From Limnanthes douglasii subsp. nivea (lineage: Eukaryota; Streptophyta; Magnoliopsida; Brassicales; Limnanthaceae): a stretch of 64,000 nt of DNA. The notes below the pieces were generated by a model, which had not been told where the DNA came from, searched no databases, and saw only the letters and a program-made list of their open reading frames with translations. A program made the position numbers and the translations under genes. Position 1 is the first letter of the stretch. The number at the start of each line of letters is the position of its first letter. Of this stretch, positions 1 through 11,540 are shown piece after piece. Location of the stretch: positions 203,879,273-203,943,272 of the forward strand of contig JAUPFV010000002.1 in the NCBI GenBank assembly GCA_036936605.1, written 5' to 3'.

Positions 1-53
1 TAATTGTCTCCATCGAAGACATGTGGTGCAGCGATTGAAAAATCTCTTTCCAT
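1..53 (-). CDS. Copia Gag N-terminus, cut by window edge
   Basis: On the minus strand an ATG at 53-51 opens a frame reading MERDFSIAAPHVFDGDNY before the window ends. The pattern SIAAP-x-FDGDNY is typical of the first residues of plant Ty1/copia Gag, which packages element RNA in the cytoplasm. A primer-binding site and an LTR follow at the expected distances (82-94, 98-346), so this is the 5' end of a minus-strand Copia element whose body lies left of the window. Only about 17 codons are visible, so intactness cannot be judged. Confidence 0.72.
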   Translation of the reverse strand, partial: MERDFSIAAPHVFDGDN

Positions 54-81
54 TTTAACCTCACAAATCCCTTAAGAAGAG

Positions 82-94
82 GGCTCTGATACCA
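82..94 (-). promoter_or_regulatory. Primer-binding site of left Copia element
   Basis: The plus strand reads GGCTCTGATACCA, the reverse complement of TGGTATCAGAGCC, the standard plant retroelement site complementary to the 3' end of initiator methionine tRNA. It primes minus-strand cDNA synthesis. It lies between the Gag start and the LTR, as expected for a minus-strand element. Confidence 0.85.
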
Positions 95-97
95 CTT

Positions 98-346
98 TGT
101 TGGTGCAGAAGACAAAGGTTTAAGGTGAGATTAAACGAAAATGAGAGAGACAGAGGAGTTACTGAAATGTGAAAAAGAGAAGACTTAATTCATTCAATAG
201 AAATGCTTGTTTAAATACATATAAAGGTCACTAACACACGTTAAGTGACTGACACAAGTTAAATAAAAGATACAAGTAAAGTAAAGAAAACTTTAGAGGA
301 CAACCAAAAGACACACACTGTTAACAGCTTCTAAATAATTCTAACA
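98..346 (-). repeat. 5' LTR of left Copia element
   Basis: The segment starts TGTTGGTGCAG just right of the primer-binding site and can be closed at TTCTAACA, giving TG...CA ends and about 249 bp. The left edge is firm because of the primer-binding site. The right edge is chosen only by its terminal motif, since the partner LTR is outside the window. The size fits a small Copia LTR. Confidence 0.6.
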
Positions 347-1532
347 AAGGTTTGACATCCTTGACCTTAAAGAAACTCATAAATCTTAGAGTTACACCTT
401 TACGCTTTTCAAAGCTACGCCATCCAAAACCTTCCACGTCTCATCTTAGTTCTAACCTTGAGGGGTAGGCCTTTATGTAGCATTGAGGAGCATTCACAAA
501 GAGCCTCATCATTTCGACTCATTAAAGCTCACGCTATAACCGTTGTCAAGAAGACGTAAGCATAACGATTACCCTCCCGCTATCAATAGAGGGTGCTTGC
601 ATATTTCCTCCTTTTTCACCCTTTATATTTTGCGAGAAAAGCTCTCAACGTAGAGAGATAAAGATTATACCATATGATACAGAGACCTTTCCTCTGAACA
701 CCGTGTATTTTATTCGACGTCCTTTTAATTATTTTAACTTGTCAATTTTAGAGTCTAACTTTTTTTTGAAGCTTTATCTTGGCTTGTACTTTCCTTTCTA
801 ATTTTTTTACCCGCCTCGAGCCTCGACCTTTATCGAGGTTTTGTTCTGTAGAAGTTTGGTATGAGAGAAATTCAGGGTCAGTCAACTGATTTCGCTCAAG
901 GGAATGAATAAATCATTCGAAGGTGATACCTTAAGGGTGGGAGATGATCACTTTGAGAAAAAGGCTTCTAGCCCACCAGAGAGCATTCTCCAAACTCTGC
1001 TACCATTTTTGGTTTTCTCCATCTGACCTTCTCATTTTATCATTCTCGATTAGCTTACTACGATTACCCGCAGCCTGCCAACCTCCATAGAATGCCCAAC
1101 CAATGGTCAATTCTCGATAATGTTAAACCGAGGCTTCCAATCGAGGGTGAGACTTCTCTCTCTACGAAGTCAAACGAGATTTCCTTCTTCACCGATATGT
1201 TAAACTTAGGGTTCCAGCTTCTTTTCTAATCCCAGTCCCAGACAGTATTTGTGTAGACTTAATGAATGTCTTAACCAAGCCAGCTCAAGTACATAAAGGA
1301 CCCTAATGTCCTTCATAATAGCGTCAGGTGTATCAAATATCTCACAAACTATACACTAACTGATTTCTCAATGTATTATCAATAACAACCAAAATGAAGT
1401 AATATAACCTTACATAATCAAGTAAATCTTTTACCTTCTTACTTTTTGGTCGGCCCGTGAAACCGACCTTTATAAAGCCTTGCTTTGCTCGTAGGATTTA
1501 AATAATACATGGGCTATCCTTAAACTAACTAA
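347..1532. other. Gene-free spacer
   Basis: No ORF of note, no RNA gene and no clear terminal repeat is visible. The stretch is AT-rich with short GC-richer patches (for example around 815-840, a tcgag-rich patch), and is probably decayed transposon sequence that I cannot assign. Confidence 0.5.
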
Positions 1533-2293
1533 TGATACTTGAATAACTTGAACAAATATAGATCTACAGTAAATTGTATGAAACTGAAATGGTTGTCTAA
1601 ATAACACTTATATAATATTTCTAGTATGGATTACAAAGTAATATTTCTTGTTGCTATTGTTTTCTTTCTAGCTTTCGCCTACCTTACAAATGTAACATTA
1701 ACTCATTATATAATCGCCTTGATTTGGATAGGTCTTAGGCTACTGCTTCCTCATTGTTAAAGCATTTTATAGTCATCCAAATATTATTTTAGACGAGTTT
1801 ACATCATTGGGGCTGATTAATCATACAATGTGAGACCATGCTTCCGTACATTGTTAGTCACAATTTTTGTACACTTTGGAAGCATTGAAAGAATGGGTAA
1901 CAACATATGCTAAGTATTTTTTTATTGATAACTGTGGGGGCGCCCAACATATGCTTATTGCACAGATTCGCGAGTGGATCTGATGCGAGCTTATTGCGCA
2001 TATTCGCAAGTCAATTCTTTTCGATAACACCAATACGCTAAATGAGGTTTGGATAATTCGGATAGACTTAGGGAGGAAGATTCCTCCACATCGGTCAACT
2101 TTTGGCCAGCCATGCCTTAAGAAACTAGTTGTTCACTTAAGGCGGTGTGGTTAACCTTCCATTTTGGCTTTAAGCAACCATGTGGTCGTTTAAGGCCGTC
2201 AGACTGGTGTGCTCGGTCACGTCTCATATCGAAGCCGAGTTTCTTTGGGTTTGGGTTCGATTAGTTTTACCCAGACTTGTTTGTGTTGTATCA
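1533..2293 (-). repeat. Element A left (3') LTR
   Basis: It begins TGATACTTGAAT, aligns with 7111 onward for about 650 bp with many differences, and ends GTTGTATCA before GTAACTCCC, whose complement GGGAGTTAC is a plausible polypurine tract. The right copy seems to start about 26 bp earlier, so this copy may have lost its outer end. Confidence 0.68.
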
Positions 2294-2599
2294 GTAACTC
2301 CCTTCACTCCGCTGCTTGATGTCTAGCTAATGAATATTTCCAATCGTTGTTTATCTTTTCTCCGACGTAATATCGCATAATGACATATTCTCTTCTATTT
2401 TCGTTTTTTCTTGTTATTTATTATATTTTTTGTTACTTTAAGTATCTTCGCAACATGTTGCTCTCTTTATTCTTTAAATAATTTTTATTTTCACTGATTC
2501 ATTTCTCATTTTCATCCAGAGCACCACTTGTTACGTTCCCACTTTCTCTTTCAAGAAATTCTATCAGAATAAAGAGTTTCATGAGAGCTTTAGTCATCT

Positions 2600-4166
2600 G
2601 TGATAAATAATACTCATAGTTTTGATTCTCTCGACGGTCTCTCCGGAAAGGAACTGGATATTCCCGATGATTACTATAGTGATGTCCCTATTAGTCGAAG
2701 GATTCCGTTGTGCAATGATGATTGGCGCCAAGGTTGGGGAACCAACGGTCTTCCAACATGTACCTGCGATTCTGCTATGAAATTAAAGATCTGTTATCAT
2801 AATGATATCTCGATGGATATAGCCATTTATGTCCCTTATCGTGATGAAAATTCATTTGACGTTTATCCCCACGAGTTCGTATTTTTTCACTTGATGTTTT
2901 GCTATGACCTTCTACTACCTTTGGAATCGTTCACGTTGGAGTATTTATCGTGTGATCCTTTATCATACCCAACTTAACCTAAGCGAGTGGCGTTTTCTCA
3001 TAGAACTTTTGATGTTATGTGGTAGTCAGGGTATTATTCATACGATCCCGTTGTTTACCTTATTTTGTTCTCTCAAACAAATGAATAAGACTCTTTTATA
3101 TCACTTTGAGCAACACCCCGTTTTGGTAATGGGTTTTTCCCAGTTCGATGCAATATAGAAGCTCAGTTTCTTTTTTATAAGTGACAAGTGGTTATCTTTA
3201 TGTGGTGGCCATATCTCATTCGTATTCGCCATTCTCGGTATGTGTCAAGACATGGGCTTTTATCCTTGGTTTATTTAACATTTACTTGTTTACTAATGTT
3301 GTGTTCTTGTTTGTTTAAGCTAAACATGCCAAAGTTCTCCGCAAATGAGACTTCCATGCATGATTCATTCTCCATTGGCTTATCATTCACTATAATTACG
3401 ACTTTGATACCACATTTTCTCGACGCCATTTTATAGACATTTTTTTAGCTCGTACACTTCATTAGGTCTACTATTTGGTGTTTCCTACTTCCTAAGTTGT
3501 CCTTAATGCCAACTGAGACGGAGGCCCTCAACCTCTCCCGAAGTATTGACCTTGACTGACCATTTTAGTCAATCCTAAAGTTCCCGTCCTCTAAATTTGT
3601 CCTGTCCAAAACATACTTGTCACCAAGATGGGCCCGATGTGTCCGAGCATTATCCATCATCTCCCCAAGACGTCATTTTTTGTCATCCCATCGATGATCA
3701 TTAATAAATCACGGAGAGAGGAAACTTATACCAAGGCAAAGACATCGAGAGATTGAGGGTTATGTTGGGAAATCAAGACACCTAAGATGATTTTAGGTGG
3801 GTCCACGAGGGAGAATCGTTGGTTGTAGTTATTACAAAATAATACTTTTCCGCTCAAATTAATGTTGCTCGAGTATGGGAGGGATCGATTCTCGTTGATG
3901 TCCTTTGTTTTGTTGATCCTGAATTTGCACATCTTAAAGAAAACTTGGTTGTCTCGAAGAAATATAAGAAATTTTACCGAGAAAGGGTTAAAAAGCTCAA
4001 GGATGAGCTAGTCAACAAAAAGGTAACTCATATGGTTAGTATCGAGAGGTTGGACCAACTGAAAAGGTTGATAGAATTTGACGTCGATGAGGTTGAGAGG
4101 TGGCATTTACATTGGATTTGGCTAATCAAGAAGCAACAAGAGAAAATGATGTTTCCTTATGATTAG
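2600..4166 (+). pseudogene. Element A antisense ORF relic (Transposase_28-like)
   Basis: Frames at 2600-2977 and 2904-3158 together carry a degenerate domain: LPLESFTLEYL, then QLNLSEWRFLIELLMLC. These align by eye with FPLDPEIVVYF...QLTPNAWYTLMSCI of the element E antisense ORF. I assign it to the plant family of gypsy-type Transposase_28-like proteins, whose function is unknown. The downstream frame 3945-4166 is Lys/Glu-rich with heptad-like spacing and matches the coiled-coil C-terminus of the same ORF type. A frameshift near 2950 and several stops break it. It is convergent to the Gag/protease relic of the same element. Confidence 0.62.
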
Positions 4167-4689
4167 TTTCCTCAAAAAAGGTGAAGTTACAACCTCAACT
4201 AATGCGCAAGATTTATCCCGATGTGAACTTTGAATCTCGTTTTGAAGGGATTTTGTGTTCGAGATATATTTTACATTTTTTTATATTTTGTATCTCCTCA
4301 CGTCACCTTGTTTAGTATGCATTTACTTCCCCTACTTTCTAACAAGAGTTGGACCTACATAGGCGGCCTCATATACTTTGAGGTATAATTTTGGCTCTTT
4401 GTTGTTTCATGTGTATTTTTAGCTTATTTCTTCCTTATTTTGTGCAACTTATCGGTCTAACGTATACCCGATGTTGGACGAACAACGGTTTAGGGCGTGA
4501 ACTTGAATGAAAATGATATTTACCTTATTTTCTTCGAGAAATTATGCTAAAATATTTACATATGCTTATAGAAACATTCAATTTTAAGCAACATAAATAA
4601 GAGATAAAATTTCATTAATAAACTTGGGGTCGGTACGATGGGCTATGAAATATGTTGGAGAACGTTCCAACATAAGATAGGTGGAATAA

Positions 4690-6900
4690 CAAGTCTTGCT
4701 TCAATCATAGCTTGGTAGATTGCTTCAGTACCTCAGCCAATCCATCTCGTGTCGCCTTTTGATTGCCTCACACGATCCCTACTTCACCACCGACCACGTA
4801 CTTCAGACATCGGTGGCAGGTGGAAGAGACAGATTCGAAGTCATGTAGCCACGGTCTGCCCAGCATCAAAATGTAGAGTAGTATCAAGCACGAAAACCTT
4901 ACTCACATAGGTCTTAGCCCATCACCCCGATTTGACTTGTACCTCCAGCAATGTTATTCCCAAAGGCATGGTGTCTTGAGCGTTGAAACCCACCACGGGG
5001 TAAAAGATCGGTCACATGACGGTTTTATATGGTAATTGCTTCATAGCCGAGCTGAATATCACATTAACCGATGCCCCCATCTCTACAAGGATTCACCAAG
5101 CCTGGCATCCTACAATGCCAGCGGTGATCAAAAGGTTGTCATTGTGAGGATGGATGACGTCCTCAAGATCCTTATATTTGAAGTAGATTGTGGGTGTAGA
5201 TACGTCGAGCGCAAGCGCTCTGGTCGGATCGAACCTTGGTATATCGATTGTTGAGGTCAACTCCCGAATGTAGCGCTTGCGAGAATTATGTGTATAGATC
5301 GTTCGACTGGTGCCCCAATGAAGAGTGATGGTATGAGTTTTAAAAGTTTTACCTTTGTCATGATCTCCCTTTGAGATGATCTTTGGGAAGTCTAACATTT
5401 TTCCTACCCGCTTTCCTTGATTTTAGGGATCACGTGACGTGTTTTGAGGGCTTCACGGTCGCTCTTGTTGATGTCCAATCAATGTCCTAACGAACTATCT
5501 CCAATACCCCCTTTCAAAGTTCAGTGTTTTTAATCTAATCATAAAGAGAGGTATTTGATACGGTTAACGACAGGTACTAGGCCTATTTATCAAGACGAAA
5601 TCCTTTCTATGATAGTCTAGGCACGAGGGCCTCTTTAATAAATATTACATATTTTACCTTTTGTGCGGTGTTTTTCCTCTGTTCTCATTATGTGCATCAA
5701 TCTCTTTGAGGTTGATGTATTTTTTCTCTCTGGTAATAAGGTCGTCCATTGTCAAAATCTTCACTTTCCTGACCGAGTTGGCAAAGGACACCTCATGAGT
5801 AATGTTTGACAAACCGCTAATATTTTCAAATGATCGTGGTAATCAACTTCCTTGGTGCTAAGGTTGGAATATTGTAAGATGAACTTCATCAGTGTTTCAC
5901 GCCGCTTTGACTTAAGTGCCCACAAGTAACTGACTCCCCTTTTAATTTTCTTGTTACAAGAAATCAAGCCATGAACACCTTGCCCAGTTGGGGTAACTTG
6001 TGGATGGATCTTTGGGGCATCTTGTAGAACCATACCATGACTTCTTGTTTGAGGCTTAACGGAAAAACTCGACACATTACAACATCCTCACATTGGAAGT
6101 CCTCCATAAACTACCTAAAGTATATCATGTGGTGCCCAGGATCGTTGGTGCTGGTGAAGTGTTGTAACTTTATTATGTCCAAGTCGACGATTGTTTTCTT
6201 AATGATAATCCTTGAGGATATGGGCAAATTTTGTACCCACTTAATTCTTACGATTGTCGAAATGTCACTAAATGCATTGAGACTGATCAACCACTCTCCT
6301 TTGAAGGGGGCATCACCCTTCAAGATGATTCCCCATGATCTGTGTGACGAACATGAGTTCCAACAAAGCTATAAGCATTTTTACACCATCGTCTTGTGAT
6401 CAACGCACTACAATCTCGTCTTGTAGGTTGAGGTTGTCTTTCTGCTCGCTGGTGGGTATCCCTTATTCTTAGGTTCCTTTTCCGATGGTCGCCTTCTGAT
6501 TAGTAAAAGGGGTCTGAGCCAAGTGTTGGATGGCCCACCCATAACGGGATGGCTTTGTTGCTACTCTCGGCCCATGTCATTCTGGGTATGAACCTGATTA
6601 GTTTCTCTTGAACGGGCAGGTGGAGTAAACAATCGGTTGGTTGCCTCTTGGGCCACATTGATTCCTTTGACGACTTACACAAGCTCCTCTAATTCCTGAT
6701 ATAGATTTCCAATTCTCTTGTTAGTGAAAATGGAGGGATCATCGTCTTCCTCGTCATTATCCGAAGAAATTTCTCGTTAGTGAAAATGAAGGGATCATCA
6801 TCTTCTACATCACTCTCCGAAGAAATGAAAATAATGTCGTCTATAGGAGAGATGCACGGGGAGATGGGTTGCTACTCATGTAGAGGAATTTCCACATCGG
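4690..6900 (-). pseudogene. Element A Gag and protease relic
   Basis: Minus-strand frames at 5093-5398 and 5761-6075 preserve pieces of a Tat-like polyprotein. The first (IYFKYKDLEDVIHPHNDNLLI) aligns with the pre-protease stretch FDDDDMRDIVSPHEDAIVI of element E. The second (ETLMKFILQYSNLSTKEVDYHDHL) looks like Gag. Frameshifts and stops are frequent and the protease DTG motif is not seen. No RT follows, so the element could not move by itself. Confidence 0.6.
6718..6832. repeat. Two-copy 56-bp tandem duplication
   Basis: The block starting GTTAGTGAAAATGGAGGG recurs 56 bp downstream with a few changes, both copies ending in CCGAAGAAAT. It lies in the Gag N-terminal region of element A. The period is not a multiple of three, so it would shift frame. 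Confidence 0.75.
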
Positions 6901-7084
6901 CAAAGCTGATTGGATCATAGCCAATACTTATATCTTGGGGCTAGGTGAGTTGCAGTGCCGACACTCTCTATATGGATGTGGATATATTTCCCAACCTTAA
7001 AATCATGATGTTAAAAGTAAAAGTTTGAGATCTTGAGTAGATTTGGATGTTGTGTAATTTTGTTTCTCGACAATGATACCAAAA

Positions 7085-7830
7085 TGGTGAGGAAAAATCA
7101 CTCGAACTAATGATACTTGAATGACTTAAATAAATAGAAATCTACAATAAAAGATTGTATGAACTTGAAATGATTTTGTGAAGAACACTTATATATTATT
7201 TCTGATATGTATTACAAAGCAATATTTCTTGTTGTTGCTATTGTTTTCTCTCTATCTTGCACCTAGTTCATAAATACAATATTAACTCATTATATAGTAG
7301 CCTCGATTTGGAGGTTACTGCCTCCTCATTTGTGCATCCTTTTTTGGACTTTCAAACACTTTTCCAGATAAAGGTACGTATTTGGAGGTTGCTTTATCAT
7401 ACATGGTCAGACCATACTTGCGTACATTGTTAGACACGGTTTCTGTACACTTCGATAACACTTAGGAAAATGGGGAACAACATAGGCTAAGTATTTGTTA
7501 ACTAATAATCGTGGGGGCGCACAACAAATGCTCGTTACGAGCATAGTGTGCAGATTCATGAGCCGATATTTTCGGATCATACTTAGGGGCTAAATGAGGC
7601 TTGGATAAGTTGGGTAGGCTTAGGGAGGAAGATTCCTCCATATTGGGCCAACTTTGGCAAACTATGCCTTAAACAACCAGTTGGTTGTTTGATGTCGTGT
7701 GGCTAGATTTTCCATTTTGGCCTTAAGAAACCAGCTGGTCATTTAAAACCGTGTGGATAATTATGGCTATGATCTAGATAACTGCTAGTTAGATCGGTTC
7801 AGCTGCCTCTAGACTTACATTCACCATATT
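7085..7830 (-). repeat. Element A right (5') LTR
   Basis: Sequence from 7111 matches the left LTR from 1533. Just upstream the minus strand reads TGGTATCATTG, a weak match to the initiator-Met-tRNA primer site, which would put the LTR edge at TGGTGAGG (7085). The outer end is not resolved. Confidence 0.58.
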
Positions 7831-7971
7831 ATTATGCTCGTGCTTTGGGAAAACTCGACGAGTCCCCGAGAAGCACCATATTTTTTTTTCATGCACTGCC
7901 CTGAAATTTTCCAGTGTTCCTTACATACCAAAACATATTACAACTTCCTATCAGAGTTTGGATATCTTCAA

Positions 7972-8980
7972 TTAATGTTGTGTAGTCCTTCTGCAATGAT
8001 CAACGCTATTATGATACTTGTAATACTTAGCAATCATATCCTCTTGAATCTTAGTCATTGAAAGACGAGGCCTAAATTGGAATTTTCCCATAATTTCATG
8101 GTAAATCTGTACTACTTTCTGAATTAACTCGGCCAAGTCTTCATGCTTCACCCACTTACCCTTTCGACTACCCCTACCCCTACCTATCGTGGCGGCCTGA
8201 CATGCCGCGACATGTAGCTGCATGGGGGACTGGAATTTAATTAATCGTGGTTGTACTGGCGTACTGATAGGCAAATGGAGGTCGTATATAACCTACTGTT
8301 TTTGCCAAAATTTTAAGACCGCTCTATACACAGTGAAAGTAACTATTTGGATAAGAGCTAGGGGCTGGTAATATTGCCCCGATGTATCGTTTAGAAACCG
8401 ATGAAGTTTCATGACTTCCTTGATGTAAACTTCGAATCTACATGCGCCAACAACGCCACAAGAGTCCAATTGTTTTTCCAGCACACTGGGAGAAATGGGT
8501 CCTATGGAGAAATCATTTCCTAAAATAAGAGACGAGCACCTCTTTTCGGTGCTCATCAATGGTGCACACAAATAGTTATGTAAAATACCTCAAGATTTCC
8601 ATGCTAAGAATGTTAAGATTTCCATGTAAAATCCCTTTTTGTTGAGCCCATTTTTTTTTTATTTTATCGAACTGATGTGTAAAGAGTGCCAGAAATATAT
8701 CAAATCTTTCAACAGATCTTGGGGCCAGCTAACTTAACCAGGTATATACACTTCCCCTAAAATTCATTGAGAAATCTAGACACCACAATCGATCATCTTC
8801 GAAAAAGTTCAACATTACGTCAGAGAAGTATTTGATATGGTGCTTCAGATCTCGGTTCTCATCGTACTTCTCCAATTTATTAATGTCCAAAATTTGCGGT
8901 AACTCAAACGCCATAATTTCTAGAACCAAATGAAAAACTAATCTTCTATTCCAATGGGAGTGGAAGGATTCATTCAAACC
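7972..8980 (-). pseudogene. Element B Gag relic
   Basis: Three minus-strand fragments occur in the right order for a Tat-like Gag. 8977-8729 carries KLEKYDENRDLKHHIKYFSD, which aligns with KIEKYDGYKDPDNYLEQFKI of element D. 8571-8293 is unassigned middle. 8274-7972 carries a post-Gag stretch ending KYYKYHNSVDHC, a decayed version of the CQYHNDTGHTTEDC knuckle of element D. Stops and frameshifts separate them. This older element was later split by elements C and D. Its pol and far LTR are not found to the left. Confidence 0.65.
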
Positions 8981-9160
8981 GTCGGTTGTGGCTGATTAAA
9001 AGTTCACACAATATCGCGACCATATATTAAACATCGATATCGAATTTCCATAAGGAGGCCCCTGCCTTAGGATTGCGTGTTCATTCTAAGAAGGATTCCA
9101 CCGAGGAGATGGTAGATTAGCTTGAGGTTCGGGATTGGAGAAATATGTATGCTGCCACCC

Positions 9161-9484
9161 TGTTACAGAGATCCTATTTGTCTCCTACTCCTACTGTTAC
9201 TTTTCATTCATTTAAGCCCTAAACTGATGTCTGTTTGGTTCTCTTTATTTATGACTCTAAATCTATATGTAAGAGAGACAGGAACTCCGAAAAGGCATAA
9301 TCATAATTTCAAGTTATTTTATCTTTCTCTCTATTGTCTATTCATATACTCATTGAAGAGAATTTGTGTTCTTAGAGGTAATCTTCTTACTTACAGCATT
9401 ATCTCCTAGTCATTATTCTACCATTCGTCGAACCTTTTGTCAGGTTTCTAGTTTGGATTTATCGTGCCTAAGAGTCCTGTAACA
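9161..9484 (+). repeat. Element C 5' LTR
   Basis: 324 bp starting TGTTACAGAG and ending GTCCTGTAACA, followed by the primer-binding site. It differs from the 3' copy at about five single positions. Confidence 0.97.
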
Positions 9485-9485
9485 T

Positions 9486-9498
9486 TGGTATCAGAGCC
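9486..9498 (+). promoter_or_regulatory. Element C primer-binding site
   Basis: TGGTATCAGAGCC, complementary to the 3' end of initiator methionine tRNA, one base after the LTR. Confidence 0.95.
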
Positions 9499-9548
9499 AT
9501 CGATCTTCCGGACCCGGATTTTTTTTTTCTACTTAAAAATAAGCAGTC

Positions 9549-10865
9549 ATGGAAACTAGGGCACAAACATTGATGGAGGTTAACAAGCAACTTGAGGAGA
9601 TGAAGCAAGTTCAGGCCGATCAAGCCAAGAAAATGGAAGAAAATCGTGTGGCTCAACTCCAACAAAACGATCTATTGAGGAATGAGATGACTGCTCGATT
9701 CAACGATATTAAGAACATGTTTGCGGAGCTACGCCCTATTACTCAGAACCCTGAAAAGCGTCCGCTGGTTGACGACGATCCTTCACATTCCGGCGTTTTC
9801 ACGACGCTTCCCCGAACATTCTCCCCGGAACCACATGATTCGTTGAACCTTGTCCCCGGTTCGAATCGTGGAACTAATCAGGAGCGTAGTACGACACCAA
9901 CAAACGGTTTGCTCACCCGCCTTACTAAGGTTGGGTTTCCTATTTTTGATGGATCCGACCTACACGATTGGGTTTTTAAATGCGAACAATTCTTTGCGCT
10001 TGACGGAACGCTAGATGAATCGAAGATAAGACTCGCTACTATTCATATGACAGGAAAGGCATTGCAATGGCACCACAACTATATTGCAGAACGTTTCAAT
10101 CGATACCCACCCTGGACAGAATATGTTCTTGCAATTTCTACTCGCTTTGGAGGTTTGTATGTTGATCCATTATCGGAGTTGGTTAGCTTACAACAAGAGA
10201 CTGATTCAGTCGAGATGTTTCATGATAAATTTGAGTGTAAACTCACACGATTATCCCTACCACGCGCCCATGCGTTAAGTATTTTCTTAACTAATCTAAA
10301 TCCACATTTGCAGCTTCATGTGAGACAGTTTCAGAATGTGGAATCCGTTGCCGAAGTAGCAAAAATAACTATGATGCATGAATCATATTTACGCCTACTC
10401 CCTCACAAACCACAACGAACCTCATTCAAACCCAACACCTATTCTACTCCACACGCCTATCAAACATCGAAATATCTGAATCAAAACACCCAGCCACCGC
10501 TTTTACCCACTGCCCCTAGCAACACACAAACACATCAGACGCCAAATTTTATCTCAAGAAACAACAACCAAACACCCCGAAAATTTACTTGGCAAGAGAT
10601 GCAAGATCGCAAACAAAAAGGTCTATGCATGTATTGCGAAGAAATCTTCACTCCCGGCCATCAACAAACCCATCGCAAGGCTCATATATATGTCATGGAA
10701 GGTGATGCAGAATATGGACTTTTCAATGTAGATGAGGTTCATGGCGTAGTCAACACGACGGCTGTTGAGTCAGAGCAAACACAACCGCCTATGATATCGC
10801 TTCACGCACTGACGGGCAACACAACCTTTAATTGTATGTGTTTGACAGGACAAAGTGGTAAGTGA
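9549..10865 (+). CDS. gag: Element C Gag polyprotein (438 aa)
   Basis: An intact 438-residue frame from the ATG at 9549, 65 bp after the LTR. Residues 1-60 form a Lys/Glu/Gln-rich coiled-coil-like start. Residues about 125-300 are a retrotransposon Gag capsid domain (FPIFDGSDLHDWVFKCEQFF, later EMFHDKFECKLTRL). A Pro/Thr/Asn-rich linker follows. Near residue 355 is a zinc finger of the chromovirus style (GLCMYCEEIFTPGH). Gag forms the cytoplasmic particle that packages element RNA. The frame stops at TGA (10863-10865), but the protease continues in the same frame right after it, so the stop is either a nonsense mutation or a readthrough site. Gag alone could still be made. Confidence 0.92.
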   Translation: METRAQTLMEVNKQLEEMKQVQADQAKKMEENRVAQLQQNDLLRNEMTARFNDIKNMFAELRPITQNPEKRPLVDDDPSHSGVFTTLPRTFSPEPHDSLNLVPGSNRGTNQERSTTPTNGLLTRLTKVGFPIFDGSDLHDWVFKCEQFFALDGTLDESKIRLATIHMTGKALQWHHNYIAERFNRYPPWTEYVLAISTRFGGLYVDPLSELVSLQQETDSVEMFHDKFECKLTRLSLPRAHALSIFLTNLNPHLQLHVRQFQNVESVAEVAKITMMHESYLRLLPHKPQRTSFKPNTYSTPHAYQTSKYLNQNTQPPLLPTAPSNTQTHQTPNFISRNNNQTPRKFTWQEMQDRKQKGLCMYCEEIFTPGHQQTHRKAHIYVMEGDAEYGLFNVDEVHGVVNTTAVESEQTQPPMISLHALTGNTTFNCMCLTGQSGK

Positions 10866-11540
10866 AAGATCCACATTTTGATTGATCCCGGGAATACACA
10901 CAACTTCTTGGACCTAAAGGTTGCCAATGAAATCGGTTTCCCTATCGAAGCGACTAAACCGATGGTGGTTTCCGCCACCTTGGGAAGTACAATTGTTACA
11001 AAATACAAGTGTAGCATTTTTTCTTGGAAAGTACAAGGCTATGATCTCACCACCGAGGTAAGAACTTTAAACCTTGACTGTTGTGATTTTGTGCTAGGTA
11101 TTCAATGGTTGCACACCCTCGGTCCAATTTTATGGGATTTTCTCAACCTCCGAATGGAATTCAACCTTAATGGTTTGAAGCATGTGCTGCGTGGGAATGT
11201 AAAAAAGGGTTGTAAGGCGATCAACGGATCAAGTTTGAACAAGTTAATTCTTCAAAAACCTCAGATCGCATTGTTGTTTGGCCATGAGATGACAAATGAC
11301 GTTTTAGACGACTTAAACCCAAAAGCTCTTTTGTCTCATATTTCAGCGACCAAAACAGAATTTTCTACGGACTCTACACTGCGTGAGTTGATCAGTTCGT
11401 ACTCTGGAATTTTCGTCGAACCCACAGCTTTACCGCCTTTTCATGAAGGGTTTAATCACAAATTTCCTGTGGTAAGCGGTTCTAATCCCGTTAATCTCCG
11501 ACCCTATCGCTACTCATCCCTTCAAAAGGATAAAATAATT
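10866..11540 (+). pseudogene. Element C aspartic protease and first part of RT
   Basis: In the same frame as Gag, directly after the TGA, comes [18 protein letters not shown]. This is the retroviral-type aspartic protease core, with DPGNTHNF where DSGSTHNF is usual. A protease C-terminal stretch with [16 protein letters not shown] follows. Then [11 protein letters not shown]...[16 protein letters not shown] is the lead-in and first residues of the gypsy reverse transcriptase. RT breaks off at about 11540, before any catalytic motif, and CPSF73-like sequence starts. The Ser-to-Pro change next to the catalytic Asp may inactivate the protease. Confidence 0.85.

Larger units (their letters stand above)
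1533..7830 (-). mobile_element. Element A: decayed, internally deleted Tat-like gypsy element
   Basis: Two diverged LTR copies (1533-2293 and about 7085-7830) bracket a plus-strand aORF relic (2600-4166) and minus-strand protease and Gag relics (about 4690-6900). Reverse transcriptase, RNase H and integrase should lie between the aORF and protease but are absent: only about 500 bp separate them. The order and opposite strands match elements D and E in this window. The right boundary is approximate because the LTRs diverge at their ends, and no target duplication could be confirmed. Confidence 0.7.
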
